64,000 nucleotides of DNA, from assembly GCA_965112965.1 (NCBI GenBank), contig CBCOTE010000022.1, positions 248,001 through 312,000 of the forward strand, in the 5' to 3' direction. Position 1 is the stretch's first letter; every line of letters begins with the position of its first letter. The DNA is from CBCOTE01 sp965112965. GTDB lineage: Bacteria > Desulfobacterota > Desulfovibrionia > Desulfovibrionales > Desulfovibrionaceae. Under the pieces are notes generated by a model, which did not search any database, was not told the DNA's origin, and was given only the letters and a program-made list of their open reading frames with translations. Positions 28,013-38,899 of this stretch are shown piece after piece. The position numbers and the translations under genes were made by a program.

Positions 28013-31000
28013 ACCCTTCTGCCTCATTTTGTTAAAATTTTCGGAAAGGGCCGGCTGCCACAACGTCTCAGTTTTTATGCATGGACCGATAGTCGTGTCA
28101 AGATAAAAAACTTTCACGAAAAGTAGAATTTTGTGTATTTGCTATAGCTTCTGGGAATTTGAGTATTCGTATCAGGTCAGGCTGCACTCCGACTAGCTAG
28201 TCGGTACTGTGCGGCGATATTGGCTGGGCTAAGTTCATATGCCAGTAACTTTACTATTATTGACTTGAATCCTCTCCTAAAGCTATGTTTTCATTTCACC
28301 TTCCGGTGCCACGGTGTTCATACCCTTAGATAAAAAATGCTTAATAATTTCAGATCGGCAACCCAGTACAGGACGTAGGTTGTGACTAACTTAGCACGGG
28401 GACGAGATGGCTATTGTGGGTAATTTCATCATGTTGATGCAGGCTGACAATGAAATAATGAAATAATGATGTATGGGCCACTTACAAGCTTGTGAAGTTC
28501 AAACAGGTCAGGACTTTTTTTTATGGGCGTAGTTTTTTTTTGGCGTCGTCGGATTCGGATATGGATGGGTGTGGCCGTAGGTGAGGCAGGCTTCGTTTCT
28601 ATGCTCGTTTCCTACGATCACGAGAGAGTCGTATTAATTTTTTTTGGTTCCGTTTGGCATTGGATCGTTAGTGGAGGTTACTGTTGAGAGAGAAGGGTCT
28701 AGGCCGGGTCTCCTGAATATTTTAATTAAGACAGCGTTTCAATTTAGTTGTGCCTTCTACGATATATTCGGGTGTAACGTTGAAATAGTTCAGTATGGAA
28801 AGTGTTTACTGTCTTTATTGTAGGAAGACATCTGGGTATGAATATCAACCAGGGGTTCAATAGTTTGGCAAAAAAATATTAGGTATCTATCCGGCTGGCA
28901 ATTGGCCCCACTAAGTATACGCCGCCTTCTGATTCAGTGCGGTATATCTTCTCGGAGAATCCAGGCGAATGGCCGTTACCATAGTCTCCTACCGTTTATC
29001 ATAGGTCCGGCGGTTGGTTGCGACATATGGTGTCCGGACTGTGATTTTCCAGAAAGCGGTAGAGCATCTACTGAGATAAGATATAGGTTTGTAGATCGGA
29101 AGCCTGTTTGGTCGTTACTGTGTCGAGTACAAGCTCCGGCTTAATTATGATCCATCTGTACGTAGTCCCGGGGCTGGCGATCTTGGAGACGGAGCCCGTG
29201 AGTGCAGATTTTTTTTAGTTGGTAAGAAGGCATAGATGGGCGGCAGACCTTCGTTCTTGAAAGTGTAGTTCAACTTGAGGATATCGCTTATCTAGATCTA
29301 TTTAACTAACTTCTGCCAGATTACCAAAGCTGTCGGTGTAGTCCAAATGATTCTAATTATTGAGTATAGTTTATAAGAACTTGGTCCATTCGACTAGACT
29401 GGCTGTCAGTTGGTCAGTATCAATTTCTCACTGCCCCAGGTCCATGGTTAAAAGTTTTTGACTTTAGAAAGAAGGAGGAGGCTTGGATGGCCTTGGCTAG
29501 GTCGCTTCAGGAGTACCGGATCGCTCGTGTTCATGGGTCTTTAGGCTATTTAGAAAAAATTCTTACTTCAAAGTCCGTGGGGACGATGTTTGGGCGTGTC
29601 TATGTCCAAGACTAGTTTGGTAGCATAAGTATATTCCACAGCATCAAGTGACTTTCAGTGAGGAGTGTTACAAAACTTGAGGACTGTACTTAGGCTAGCA
29701 CTTGCAGCCTTGGCAAGAGCCGAAATAAGTAGACGGTCAAAGTTCAGTAGATTACTGACAAAGAAAATGACATCTGGGTCTAAAATGATCTTTTATGATC
29801 TACTTGGTTAAAAGTGTTAGATATCAGCTATTCGGGCGCTGAACTGCTGCTACTTATACTTTATTTTGCTGGGTATGATAAGGGGCTATAGATTACTTCA
29901 GATTCGGGGTCCGGTCCGGAAAAATAAAGAAGACGACCTAGATTATTTTTTTAGCAATGGTGGCTATGGTAGTACTTGACAGTCTTCCGTCGCTATTTTT
30001 CGATGGTCGCCGTATCGAGATCTTATAACTAGGCTGCTGCGGTCTGCGATTGAAAAGTTAAAATATTGTCCGTGGCCACGTAGTTTTTGATGGCTACCTG
30101 GTTATTATTAATGGTCTGGAGAATGGCTAAGCTATTACGATTGATGTCTTCTATCAAGAACATTATAGGCATTTAGGTAGAGTCGTCTAAAGTGGATATA
30201 GGCTCTTCATAGCCATCATTGATAGTTTTTGGAAGTTACGTCGTGGCTTGATTAGAGTGAGATGGCGATGTTAGTTGTGGCCTGTTGCGTGCCATAGCTT
30301 CGAATTGTAGTTAGTATCTTCGTAGATGGCGTCTGGGGCGGTATCCTTATTTTTTGGTTAGTTGGGGGGGTCATGTCCTTAATCTTTCTGGCCATAGGTT
30401 TCGCCGGGGGCATCAGTGTGAAATTTTAGGATTGATCGAGTCTTTGGAGTATCGTCAGGCAGGTTTAGTCTAAGTCATCGGACATAGTAGTGACAGTGAT
30501 TTTTTTTGAATCTGTGGATCGTGCGTGGTTTAGTATAGCGACGACCACATGGCGGCTTGCAGGTGGTGCATTAATACTTTTATGGATTCATTAGTCCGCA
30601 ATTTTTTGGCCGTGGCGTAAAAGATGGTGAAAAAATTTTTGTCTCGGTGAATTTACTCGTAATGGTCAAGAAATTTTATAGAAGTAGTTAGGTTGATGAC
30701 CGCGACGACCTGATTTTTTGAGCATATTATCCGCAAACAATGTGAATGTAATCACATTGCACACGTTGTCGTAGGCTAACTAAGTTCTACAGGCTGCTTA
30801 AAAAAATCTTTTTGGTTTTATTTGGCTGCCCTTGGACTAAGAAGAGGGTGTTTTTCTAGTTTTTTCTAAGGCCCAGGCCGGTTTGGTGATCAACGAAGAT
30901 GTCCTAGGTTCAGATAGGTTCGGCTGCTCTGATTAGACTGGCCAGGGCGAATTAGAGAAGGCAAGGCGGTGATCCTTACCATGGCCAATAATGCAACAGT

Positions 31001-31296
31001 ATATGTCATATTTTTTTACATGCTTGTCAAAATATAATGATATATGCAGCCCCTTAGCAAATTTATATCTTAAAAAAATATCCGGTTGCTAAATCGTGGG
31101 AATGGTAATAGCTGTCTCCGACGACTAGGAGTACACATGTCCACCTTTCTGTGGGCATAGCAGTGCTTGTGTATTGTCTGGCGTAAGATATAAGAATTTA
31201 TCACTGTCTAAACAACTTACTATATTTTAGGAGGATGGATGGAGAGGATTTTTTTAGAAATAAGATTTCCTTTTTTTATGATACTTCCGTTTGTTT
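28013..31296. other. 3.3-kb spacer with a faint gene remnant
   Basis: No intact gene. On the minus strand near 30050-30200 a stretch reads like protein (IEDINRNSLAILQTINNNQ, then VATDNILTFQSQTAAA) between in-frame stops, in the style of a sensor or chemotaxis-receptor coiled region, but I cannot assign it. An isolated CRP/FNR-like palindrome lies at 30738-30759. Nothing else seen. Confidence 0.5.
30738..30759. promoter_or_regulatory. CRP/FNR-family-like palindrome without a gene
   Basis: CAATGTGA and TCACATTG are perfect reverse complements separated by six bases (ATGTAA), which fits the TGTGA-N6-TCACA consensus of the CRP family. No intact gene starts within 500 bp on either side, so it may be a leftover operator of a lost gene, or chance. 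Confidence 0.4.
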
Positions 31297-32289
31297 TTAT
31301 CCATGCCAGCGAGTAAGGATACGGCGCAGATGGGCGCGACAGCGGTCGGGAAAGGAGTGTTGATAATATCGGCATTGGAGAAGATCGTCGAGGGTGTGGT
31401 CGCGCAAGAGGTAGGGCGGGTGGCGGAGGGGGAAGGAGAGGGGTTCGAGGCGGTCTGGGGCGAGAGGATTTTTTTCCCCGGTATGGGTAGCCAGTTCACC
31501 GAAGCCGATGTTGACCACGAGGTTGCGTGCTGGGTAGGCAGTAAGGCCGCGGGCGAGCCAGCAGGCGAGTAGGAGTTTATAGTCCCAGGCATTTTGAATA
31601 CGGCCATCATAGACGCGGTCGAGGATGGAGCGCCAGTACTGGATGGCAGTGGGGCGGTGGAAGTAAGATTCTAGGAGGCCGGCGCTGCGCGCTTCCGGCC
31701 AACGGACCATGTTGGGGTCGTAGAGTCGCCAGGTACGGGCAAAGCTGGCCCAGCCCCAGGTGAGAGGGAAGCGGGAGAAGCCATAGGAGTAGCCGCCTGG
31801 AGGCGAGGTGGTACGGTAACATTGTCCGGCGATTATAGTGACCCGAGGATCATGGTAGTAGCGGGCCAATAGCTCGTTACAAAAAGGGAAGAAATCTGGG
31901 TGAGGCAGACAATCGTCCTCGAGGACGATTCCAGCTTCTACTTGGTCGAAGAACCAGGAAAGAGCAGTAGCCGGTCCGTACTGACATCCGAGATTTGTCT
32001 CAGCGAAGCGGGTGGCGAGTTGGCAGTTCCAATCTACAGTTGAGATTATAGCACGTACCTGGCGGCAGCGCTCGACCTCGTCTGGGGGGGTGTTAAAGCC
32101 GTTGCGTGGAGCATCGGCGGCGACGAAGAGACGGCGAGGACGGGCGGCGCGTATGGCTTCTAAGATCCGTGCAGTAGTCTTAGGTCGGTTGAAGACGATG
32201 AGCAAGACTGGAGCTTCTTGTTTTGGTGAAACATAGGTGGTGACAGGGGGTAAGTGGTGCATATCGCTTAGGCAATCTTTGAGAAACAT
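31297..32289 (-). CDS. Glycosyltransferase, HlpA-like / GT-A fold
   Basis: Probable sugar-nucleotide-dependent transferase for surface polysaccharide. 330 residues. The N-terminal half shows LLIVFNRPKTTARILEAI, NLGCQYG and the metal-binding VLEDDCLPHPDFFPF near residue 118, the pattern of proteins annotated as hemolytic-protein HlpA-like or nucleotide-diphospho-sugar transferases. FPLTWGWASF follows in the middle, also typical. The name HlpA-like comes from annotation history; hemolysis is not implied. It is divergent from the next glycosyltransferase with only about 60 bp between the start codons, so the two may share a control region. The ATG has only a weak ribosome site (GGAA). No membrane segments are visible. 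Confidence 0.75.
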   Translation of the reverse strand: MFLKDCLSDMHHLPPVTTYVSPKQEAPVLLIVFNRPKTTARILEAIRAARPRRLFVAADAPRNGFNTPPDEVERCRQVRAIISTVDWNCQLATRFAETNLGCQYGPATALSWFFDQVEAGIVLEDDCLPHPDFFPFCNELLARYYHDPRVTIIAGQCYRTTSPPGGYSYGFSRFPLTWGWASFARTWRLYDPNMVRWPEARSAGLLESYFHRPTAIQYWRSILDRVYDGRIQNAWDYKLLLACWLARGLTAYPARNLVVNIGFGELATHTGEKNPLAPDRLEPLSFPLRHPPYLLRDHTLDDLLQCRYYQHSFPDRCRAHLRRILTRWHG

Positions 32290-32350
32290 ATAAGTTCCGG
32301 CCGACCTATTGTAGTAAGGCGGGCTGCAGAATATAATACTTGCAGAAGGC

Positions 32351-33418
32351 TTGAAATGGAAGGGGGGGGGAGCAACAATAATAACGACGCCGACGGTGAC
32401 CGTGTTAATGTGTGTATATAATGGTCAGGCGTTCCTGGCCGAGGCCATGAATAGTGTTTTGGGTCAGGCTTTTAGTGACTTTGAATGCCTAGTGGTGGAC
32501 GACTATTCTACGGACCGTACGCTGGAAATATTGGCTGGGTACGCAGTGGCCGATCCTCGGGTGGTGGTAGTGTGCAACGAGGAGAACTTGGGGTTGACGC
32601 ATTCGCTTAACCGCGGGCTAGGACTGATACGTGGTCGTTATGTGGCACGTATGGATGCCGATGACGTATGTCGGCCAGATCGGCTGGAGCGGCAGGTGGC
32701 TTTCATGGAAGCCCATCCAGAGGTGGCTATCCTTGGTAGCTGGGTGGAGATTTTTGGGGATCTAGGCGAGCATATTTGGACGCCACCGGTGGATGACAAG
32801 CGACTATGCTGCGAGCACCTCTTCAATTCAAGCATTTACCATCCAGTGGCTATGTATCGCACAGCTTTTTTTCAGGAATACGGAGTGTGCTACAATACCG
32901 AGATGACATGCAGCCAGGATTACGAGCTCTGGGTGCGTGTCTCCCGGTTAGGGGGGCGGCTGGCTAATCTACCCGAGCCGTTATTACGGTTTCGGATGCA
33001 CGGCACTAAGATCGGAGTTAATCGATTGGAAGAACAGGACCGTTGCGCCGATAAAGTGCGCCGGTGGCAATTGGAGGAGCTGGGCATTTTACCAACGATG
33101 GCTGAGCTGGAGATACACCGTGCCATTGCTACGCGGCAGTATATAGCGACGTTGGACTTTTTTAATGTTGCTGGTGAGTGGCTGGCGCGGCTGGCTACAG
33201 CCAACCGGGAGCGTAGGATTTTTCCTGAGCCAGACTTCGTTCGATTACTGGGAGAACGTTATCTAGAGGCATGCAGTGCCGTGGCTGAGGATGGCTGGGT
33301 GGTCTTTCGCCACTACCGCAGCCGGCCAGATTTATGCTCCAACGGTTCTTCAGCCGTGGCCAAGGCCAGGTTATTACTAAAATGCCTGCTACGTTGGGGG
33401 CGACCTGCTGCCGGATAG
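32351..33418 (+). CDS. Family 2 glycosyltransferase with G9 tract at its start
   Basis: Adds sugars to a surface glycan. 355 codons from a TTG. The GT2 fold is plain: VTVLMCVYNGQAFLAEAM, then VVDDYSTDRT, then the metal site RMDADDVCRPDRL, and QDYELWVR in the acceptor part. The start is odd. The ribosome site AGAAGG (32344-32349) is ideally placed for the ATG at 32356-32358, yet that ATG is followed by GAA and nine G and is out of frame, ending at a stop after about 20 codons. With eight G it would enter the glycosyltransferase frame directly. In the present sequence only the TTG at 32351, one base after the ribosome site, keeps the full frame. The gene is therefore either phase-variable and currently off or low, or the run length is misread. 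Confidence 0.88.
   Translation: MKWKGGGATIITTPTVTVLMCVYNGQAFLAEAMNSVLGQAFSDFECLVVDDYSTDRTLEILAGYAVADPRVVVVCNEENLGLTHSLNRGLGLIRGRYVARMDADDVCRPDRLERQVAFMEAHPEVAILGSWVEIFGDLGEHIWTPPVDDKRLCCEHLFNSSIYHPVAMYRTAFFQEYGVCYNTEMTCSQDYELWVRVSRLGGRLANLPEPLLRFRMHGTKIGVNRLEEQDRCADKVRRWQLEELGILPTMAELEIHRAIATRQYIATLDFFNVAGEWLARLATANRERRIFPEPDFVRLLGERYLEACSAVAEDGWVVFRHYRSRPDLCSNGSSAVAKARLLLKCLLRWGRPAAG
32362..32370 (+). repeat. G9 tract inside glycosyltransferase start region
   Basis: Mononucleotide tract four bases after the best ATG of the glycosyltransferase. A change to G8 restores the frame from that ATG. This placement is typical of slipped-strand phase-variation switches. Confidence 0.6.
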
Positions 33419-33459
33419 TCCTATGCTAGATTCTTTATCTCGAGATTGGTATCGTTCTC

Positions 33460-34473
33460 ATGCCTGATTCTGTTTATTATGTTACCTCGTTGCCGGCTGT
33501 TATTGTCCGGACATCTGCTAACCAGGTCCAGCCTACGTCGCCTAAAGTTACGGTAGTGGTCTGTACTCATAACCGCGCTGATTATTTGGTTGAGGCTTTG
33601 ACTTCTCTGGTGACACAGGATGCGTTGATTAGAGATTTTGAGATCATAGTAGTAGACAACAACTCCACCGATGCAACTGCAACAATTGTCGCGTCCTTCG
33701 TGCGAGAGTATAGGCACTTTCAAGTGATTTTAGAGAGCCGCCAAGGGCTTTCCCATGCGCGTAACGCTGGCGCTGCAGCAGCGAGCGCTCCATGGGTGGC
33801 CTATATGGACGATGACGCTCGGGCCCTGCCTGGCTATATCTCCCGGCTGATAGCAGTTACCGCTGAGACTTCCTTTGATTGCCTAGGTGGTGTGTATCTG
33901 CCGCTGGCAGATGGGCCACGGCCGCACTGGTACCGGCGGGAATATGAGAGCAATGAAGGGCGTTTCCTCACGTTGTGCGAGATGCCTGATGGGCATTTTG
34001 CAGAGGGTATGAATATGGCCTTCCGTAAAAGTGCCTTAATAGCCATTGGCGGATTTTCACCGGCCATCGGCATGAACGGCCGACGTGTGGCTTATGGTGA
34101 GGAGACATTGGCCCAACTCAGATTACTTAAGCAAGGTAGGCGGATTGGTTTCGATCCGGAGTTTAAGGTGGAACACCGTATGCTGCCGCATAAGCTCAAG
34201 CTGAGGTGGTTTTTGCGTTCAAGTTGGGCCGTGGGTCGTGATACCTGGGATACGCTTGAGCTGCATCCAAAGCCCGTGCTGGTGGTCAAGGCCTTGGTCG
34301 TGGGGTTGATTCTACCCTTACGTCGGCTGCCTGGAGCTTTGTGGCGTCTAGTCTGGCTGGGGTATTATTGGCAGAACCTGGTTATAGATACTCTGGCTCC
34401 GGCCTGTATGCATTTGAGTAAGGCCTTAGAAGGATTACGTCTGCTGGTTGGATATGATCGAGACCGAGAGTAG
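33460..34473 (+). CDS. Family 2 glycosyltransferase
   Basis: 337 residues. The N-terminal GT2 domain shows VTVVVCTHNRADYLVEAL, IIVVDNNSTDAT, GLSHARNAGAAAA and the metal-binding YMDDDARALPGY. The acceptor side has EGMNMAFRKSAL and GEETLAQLRL, where the glutamates are likely catalytic. The C-terminal part has a hydrophobic stretch (VVKALVVGLILPL) that may associate with the membrane. It follows the previous glycosyltransferase by 41 bp on the same strand, so they are probably co-transcribed and act on the same glycan. It ends only 11 bp from the stop of the convergent methyltransferase. The exact sugar cannot be told. Confidence 0.88.
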   Translation: MPDSVYYVTSLPAVIVRTSANQVQPTSPKVTVVVCTHNRADYLVEALTSLVTQDALIRDFEIIVVDNNSTDATATIVASFVREYRHFQVILESRQGLSHARNAGAAAASAPWVAYMDDDARALPGYISRLIAVTAETSFDCLGGVYLPLADGPRPHWYRREYESNEGRFLTLCEMPDGHFAEGMNMAFRKSALIAIGGFSPAIGMNGRRVAYGEETLAQLRLLKQGRRIGFDPEFKVEHRMLPHKLKLRWFLRSSWAVGRDTWDTLELHPKPVLVVKALVVGLILPLRRLPGALWRLVWLGYYWQNLVIDTLAPACMHLSKALEGLRLLVGYDRDRE

Positions 34474-34484
34474 GATTTCTGGCA

Positions 34485-35168
34485 TTAGTCTGGCTTGAGT
34501 GCCTCGCAGTACATAGTTTCCTCGACCCGTTTTGGGTCGTCCAAGAGCAGTCGGGGATTATCGCCTTCTTGGAACGAGCGCTCGACTATTTTAGTGAATC
34601 CTGCAGCGGTGAGATAGCGTCGGAGCAGAGAAATATCCCAGACCGAAACATGACCCCAGTCTTGAGTCAGGGCACGGATGGCCTCGCAGCCACTGGTCCA
34701 TTCTCCGAAGTGGGCATTTCGGCTGATATAGAAGGCGACATACTTGCTCAGGTCTGGCACGGTGATACGGAGCCAAGAATGAGGTTTAAGCACCCGTCGC
34801 AATTCGTTCAGGAGGGCGAGCACATGGTGCGGATAAAGGTGTTCGATAACGTGTTCGGAAAAGATACCATCGAAGACCGCATCAGGGCATGGTAGGGGGA
34901 AGCGGAAGTCCCACATCCAGTCTGGCCGTTGGTTAGACCGCCAAAACCTAAAGCCGCAGAAGAAATCGGCATTTATCCATCCTTCTACGAAGCGATCACC
35001 ACAACCTAGGTTGAGCAGATTGGGGCCGGTTGTGGTTAACGGTGGCGGACGGCGCCATAGCAAACGGCCGAGCCGACTTTTTATCTCGAAAGTCAGAAGG
35101 TGCATCCAGGTGGGCCCATAGGTCGTTGCCGGCGGATTTATTTTGTATGGATCGGGATATTGGTTCAT
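34485..35168 (-). CDS. SAM-dependent class I methyltransferase
   Basis: 227 residues. LLNLGCGDRFVEGWINADF gives the SAM-binding loop (GCG) and the acidic strand end (NAD), and FDGIFSEHVIEHLYP with LRRVLKPHSWLRITVPDL gives the remaining class I motifs. Proteins of this type next to glycosyltransferases usually methylate sugars or terminate glycan chains, but the target is not known. It is convergent with the glycosyltransferase pair and so is not in their operon. No clear ribosome site precedes the ATG. More than 10 kb of gene-poor DNA begins upstream of it. Confidence 0.8.
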   Translation of the reverse strand: MNQYPDPYKINPPATTYGPTWMHLLTFEIKSRLGRLLWRRPPPLTTTGPNLLNLGCGDRFVEGWINADFFCGFRFWRSNQRPDWMWDFRFPLPCPDAVFDGIFSEHVIEHLYPHHVLALLNELRRVLKPHSWLRITVPDLSKYVAFYISRNAHFGEWTSGCEAIRALTQDWGHVSVWDISLLRRYLTAAGFTKIVERSFQEGDNPRLLLDDPKRVEETMYCEALKPD

Positions 35169-37850
35169 AGTAAATAGTAATTAGTTGGAATTCTCTCTTT
35201 TTAACATCAAATATTTATACCAGCAAGATAGATAAAAGTCAAATGGTTCTGTGGTATATGTGGAGTTTTCCAGAAGATGTTGTTATCGGATTGTTGTGGC
35301 CCAGGCTGGTTAGGAATAGTGCATAAGAAATAATTGGCCGCCACCAGGCACTGCGTATCTCTGAGCCTGGAGAGCGGCACGTATATGTCTAGAAGTGTGG
35401 AACGTTCATCTTCAATTATTAAGGTCTCCTACTTTCATCCGTGATTATGGATCATCTGTCGACAAAGGAGACTGGAACTCACATTATATATTGCTTCGCA
35501 CATTTTATCTATTTTTTTCCTAGTATATCAGCTGATTAAGTACTATATTTTTTCTAAAAAATACGAACCAGTAAGGAGCAGTTAAGAGCTGAGCCACACC
35601 GCTGCGGCGGTAGACTAGAAAATCTGGGTGATGCGCCCTGCTCCATATTTTTTATGAGCTGTGTTGAGTGTTGCTAGGTACCTTTTGGTTAGTTATGTAA
35701 CATTTCGTGTACGCTCATTTGGTGTTTCAAAGTGCTGCTTGAGGCTAAGGCCGTGAAGTTATCTGTTTCTAGACTCTTTAAATCGTATTCGGTTGAAGCG
35801 ACAAAAAAGTGGTTGCAGTCGTTCGGTAGCAGTTTGGTGGGTCGGTTAAGGTGACATCAAACTAGGCCAATAATCGATGTTTGGTTTCATCGACTATAAG
35901 AAATGTTAGGTAATATCGCGATTGGGAAGTTGCCAGTGACGGAGCTTGTTCAGGAGGTTATAGTAGTGGTAAAGCTGGGACTATTGGAATTTTAGGAGTA
36001 AGACAGTGCGTTTTTCGGGATGGTGAGAGACCGGGTGGTATTTGTCCGAATTTGCGTCAAGGAACAGATTGATAGTTGTGGCCTGCTCTAAGCCTTAACC
36101 ATGGAAGGCGATGTGCGGTGGTCATTCCAGAAATTTTTTTATGAGGATGGCCGAAGATATGCTTAAGAGTATTATACCTGTGCTGGATAGGTTGGCTTTA
36201 GTCAGGATTTGACGCAGCCTTACTGCCAAGTTTGCCATTCATGATGCCGGAAGAATCAGAGCAATAGCTCCGACATTTGTAAAGTAGTACAAAGTTTGTG
36301 GCGCTAACGAAGGATAAGCCTACTGCTAGATGGTAGTTTTTTATATAATATAGGAAAGCTGAGCAGGCTGGAACGGAAAATCTTTTTAGTAGGAGAGCAT
36401 ATATTCGTTTAAGGTGATTACTGGTGGGAGTTTATTGAGATAGAAGTTTAGGTGGTCCTGTGCAATAGCTTATAGAGGAGTATGACCACACTGCGTTCGT
36501 AGCTATTTGTAGTTCTTTTTTTTTGTCTGTTGTCCATGGTGATATATATATGTAGTCTCGGATGAAGGTGGATAGTATGATGTATTAGTATTGTCAGAAT
36601 TTGATCGTCTAGTGGACCTCGTAAGAGTTGATTAAGTTCTCGGACAGGCGCAGGCCATAGAGGGCGTGTCCAGCAATAGGTCTGAATAGTTTGAAAAAAA
36701 TTAGTAGACCTGTAGTGCGTAAAGCTATGATGGCTACGATGGTGCTGGCAGTGTGCTCTATCCGGTACCATATTTGCGTGCTTAATGTTGGATGGTATCA
36801 GCCCAGATCTGATGGCTTGAGGAAGGACTATGGCTGCCAGGCTCGGCCGAAGTTTGGCTTGGTTTGGGGCTATGAGGGGGGGCTTTGGGAACATCAACAG
36901 AAGGAATAAGTGCACCAGAGAGAATATTTCGATATATTATTATTCCGGATATTTGCTATGTAGGTAATTTGCTAGGAGATGGAACAGGAAAGGTCCACCG
37001 GTACGTCAATATTGGGGCCTGGTTGATGTCGGTGGCCAATGGGGCCCGTGGTGTAGACCTGAAATTAATATCAGACTAATTTGGTTTGTTGGTCAGGAGT
37101 GTAAATGCGATAGAGTCGATTAACGGTACCCACCCTGATATTATATTTGGTCTGGGACGGCGTGCAGGGCAAAAAAAATGATACTGAAAAAAACAAAGAT
37201 TTTAGGTTAACGAGCTGTATCGGACTCAGGCGACTATAGGTGGTCTTAGGGGATCATGACTACTAGATGTGCATTATTAGCTTTTATACATACCCTGCTA
37301 TTATATGATTTTAGGTAGTTTTTGTCGTACAACATGACTATGGTCGCCAAAAGTTTGCAGTAGTCTACATTGTAATCTGGCCATCGGCAGTCATTCGCTC
37401 CAGGCGTTAGCGTTGCTATATGGCCGCATCGTTTAGATATGTAGTCTATCACCACGGTAGCATATAAGGAGTCAGTTGTTAATTCAGCCGTAATAGTATA
37501 TAAGTTTTTTTGTGGAACTACACTATGATGTCTTCCTTTAGTTCAAAGCACTTAAGTAGACTAGCAGTTATATTACAGTAATTATTATTGTTAGATAGTT
37601 ATTTGTATCTATATTAATGCAGGTGGCGTATATTTATTAATATGCCAGAGGATAGTTGTGCTGTTATTTTTGATCGTGGACTTAGGTAGATGTGAGAATG
37701 ATCGCTGCGAAGATGCTTAAACTTGCTAGTATGACGGCTTTTTTTGGAGGTGTTATTGATAGCATGTTGGATGCAGGGTGGAAGTGTTGAATAGACTGGG
37801 ATATCGTTAGGGGTACTCTCTGAATAGGTCGTGGTTTTAGGAAGTCGGAG
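35169..37850. other. 2.7-kb spacer without a recognisable gene
   Basis: The longest frame (36448-36915, minus, 155 codons) has no motif and is rich in His, Thr and Ile as expected for noncoding DNA. Nothing else could be supported. The pseudogene that follows may once have extended to about 37680. Confidence 0.55.
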
Positions 37851-38733
37851 TTAGGGGTGTTGGGCAATTGGATGTTCGGGCGGTGTCTTGTATACAGTGG
37901 CATTGCCTCCAATAGCTTCTCCGGCTATAGTCATGAAAGGGACCCTATCAACGCCGGTGTGCATGAGCAAGGTCAGGTTACGTATCAGGCGTAACCGTAG
38001 CCACAGAGGAACTCTTCTGGCGTGGGTGGTTTCTGTTGGCTCACTAAGGGTTTCAGCATAGGCATCGGCAAAGGTCTCGCCATGATTGATGCGCTCATGG
38101 ATGCCGGCCAGGATTTTGAAGTTGGTTGGGTTTTTTAGCAATAGGCATCAAGGCCAGTCCGCCTTTATCGTTGGGTAGAAAATAGGATAATATATGATGG
38201 CAGGATGGGCAGGTAGGGGAAAAGAATATTCTGACGGCGGCCTCCTGACGGCCATGCATAGGCCCAAGCACTGTTAGTTTCTAGGGCGATGGCGAAGAGG
38301 TTTGGGGAGAAGAAGAAAAGCCAGAATAGTAGCAAGCCGCGGACGATCTTTTCATTGCTATGGGCCGGTTTGCGCAAAGCAAAGAATATGAGAATGAGAC
38401 CTAGAGCGACCAGTAGGCAGTTGAAGCAGGGTGGTGATATAGTCATCCAGGCTAGAAATCCGATATCCAAAAATAGGGCCAGATAGACTAGCCGCCAGGC
38501 CATGTGAGGCAGCCGGATCAGGGTAAGCAGGCTGATGCTTAAGAATATACCGGCGCCCCATAACCACAAAGATAGTCTTAATAATTTTAGATTATTATAT
38601 ATGGTGCAGCCTTTGGTGACGCATAGCGCATCAAGGCCGTTTCAGTCAACAATGACACAATAGATTGCGGCAGTAAAAAGGCCAAGAAGCTGACTGCCAC
38701 GCAGGATGACTTTTTGGGTTGGTTCAGGTGCAT
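37851..38733 (-). pseudogene. Broken gene: membrane protein with thioredoxin-like CPSC domain
   Basis: Read on the minus strand, an ATG at 38731-38733 with a good ribosome site (GGAG, 8 bases before) starts MHLNQPKKSSCVAVSFLAFL, but runs into two stops near 38580. After a frame change a membrane domain follows (LDIGFLAWMTISPPCFNCLLV; many leucines; 38569 to about 38250). A second frame change gives EAAVRIFFSPTCPSCHHIL around 38200, a thioredoxin-type active site. A third frame change gives KILAGIHERINHGETFADA through GVDRVPFMTIAGEA, whose VPFM looks like the thioredoxin cis-proline region. The pieces follow in the right order, so this is one gene disabled by at least three frame changes and two stops. 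It resembles membrane-anchored thiol-disulfide proteins; the exact family is unsure. Confidence 0.75.
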
Positions 38734-38899
38734 GGTATATCTCCGTGACAAATTTTATAAACAGGTCGACGGCGGAGCGCAATACCTGGACCATGGTTGT
38801 CAGACTGCGTTTGGAGCAGTTGATCTGTTTTGTTTTACGGATGGCGGAGTAATGAGTTCGCTGACGCTTATGGCGTTGTCCATCGTATTAGGTTATAGA

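Noticed and set aside
36448..36915. 155-codon minus-strand frame
   Set aside because: Longest frame in its spacer, but without motif, ribosome site or protein-like pattern; composition fits noncoding DNA.
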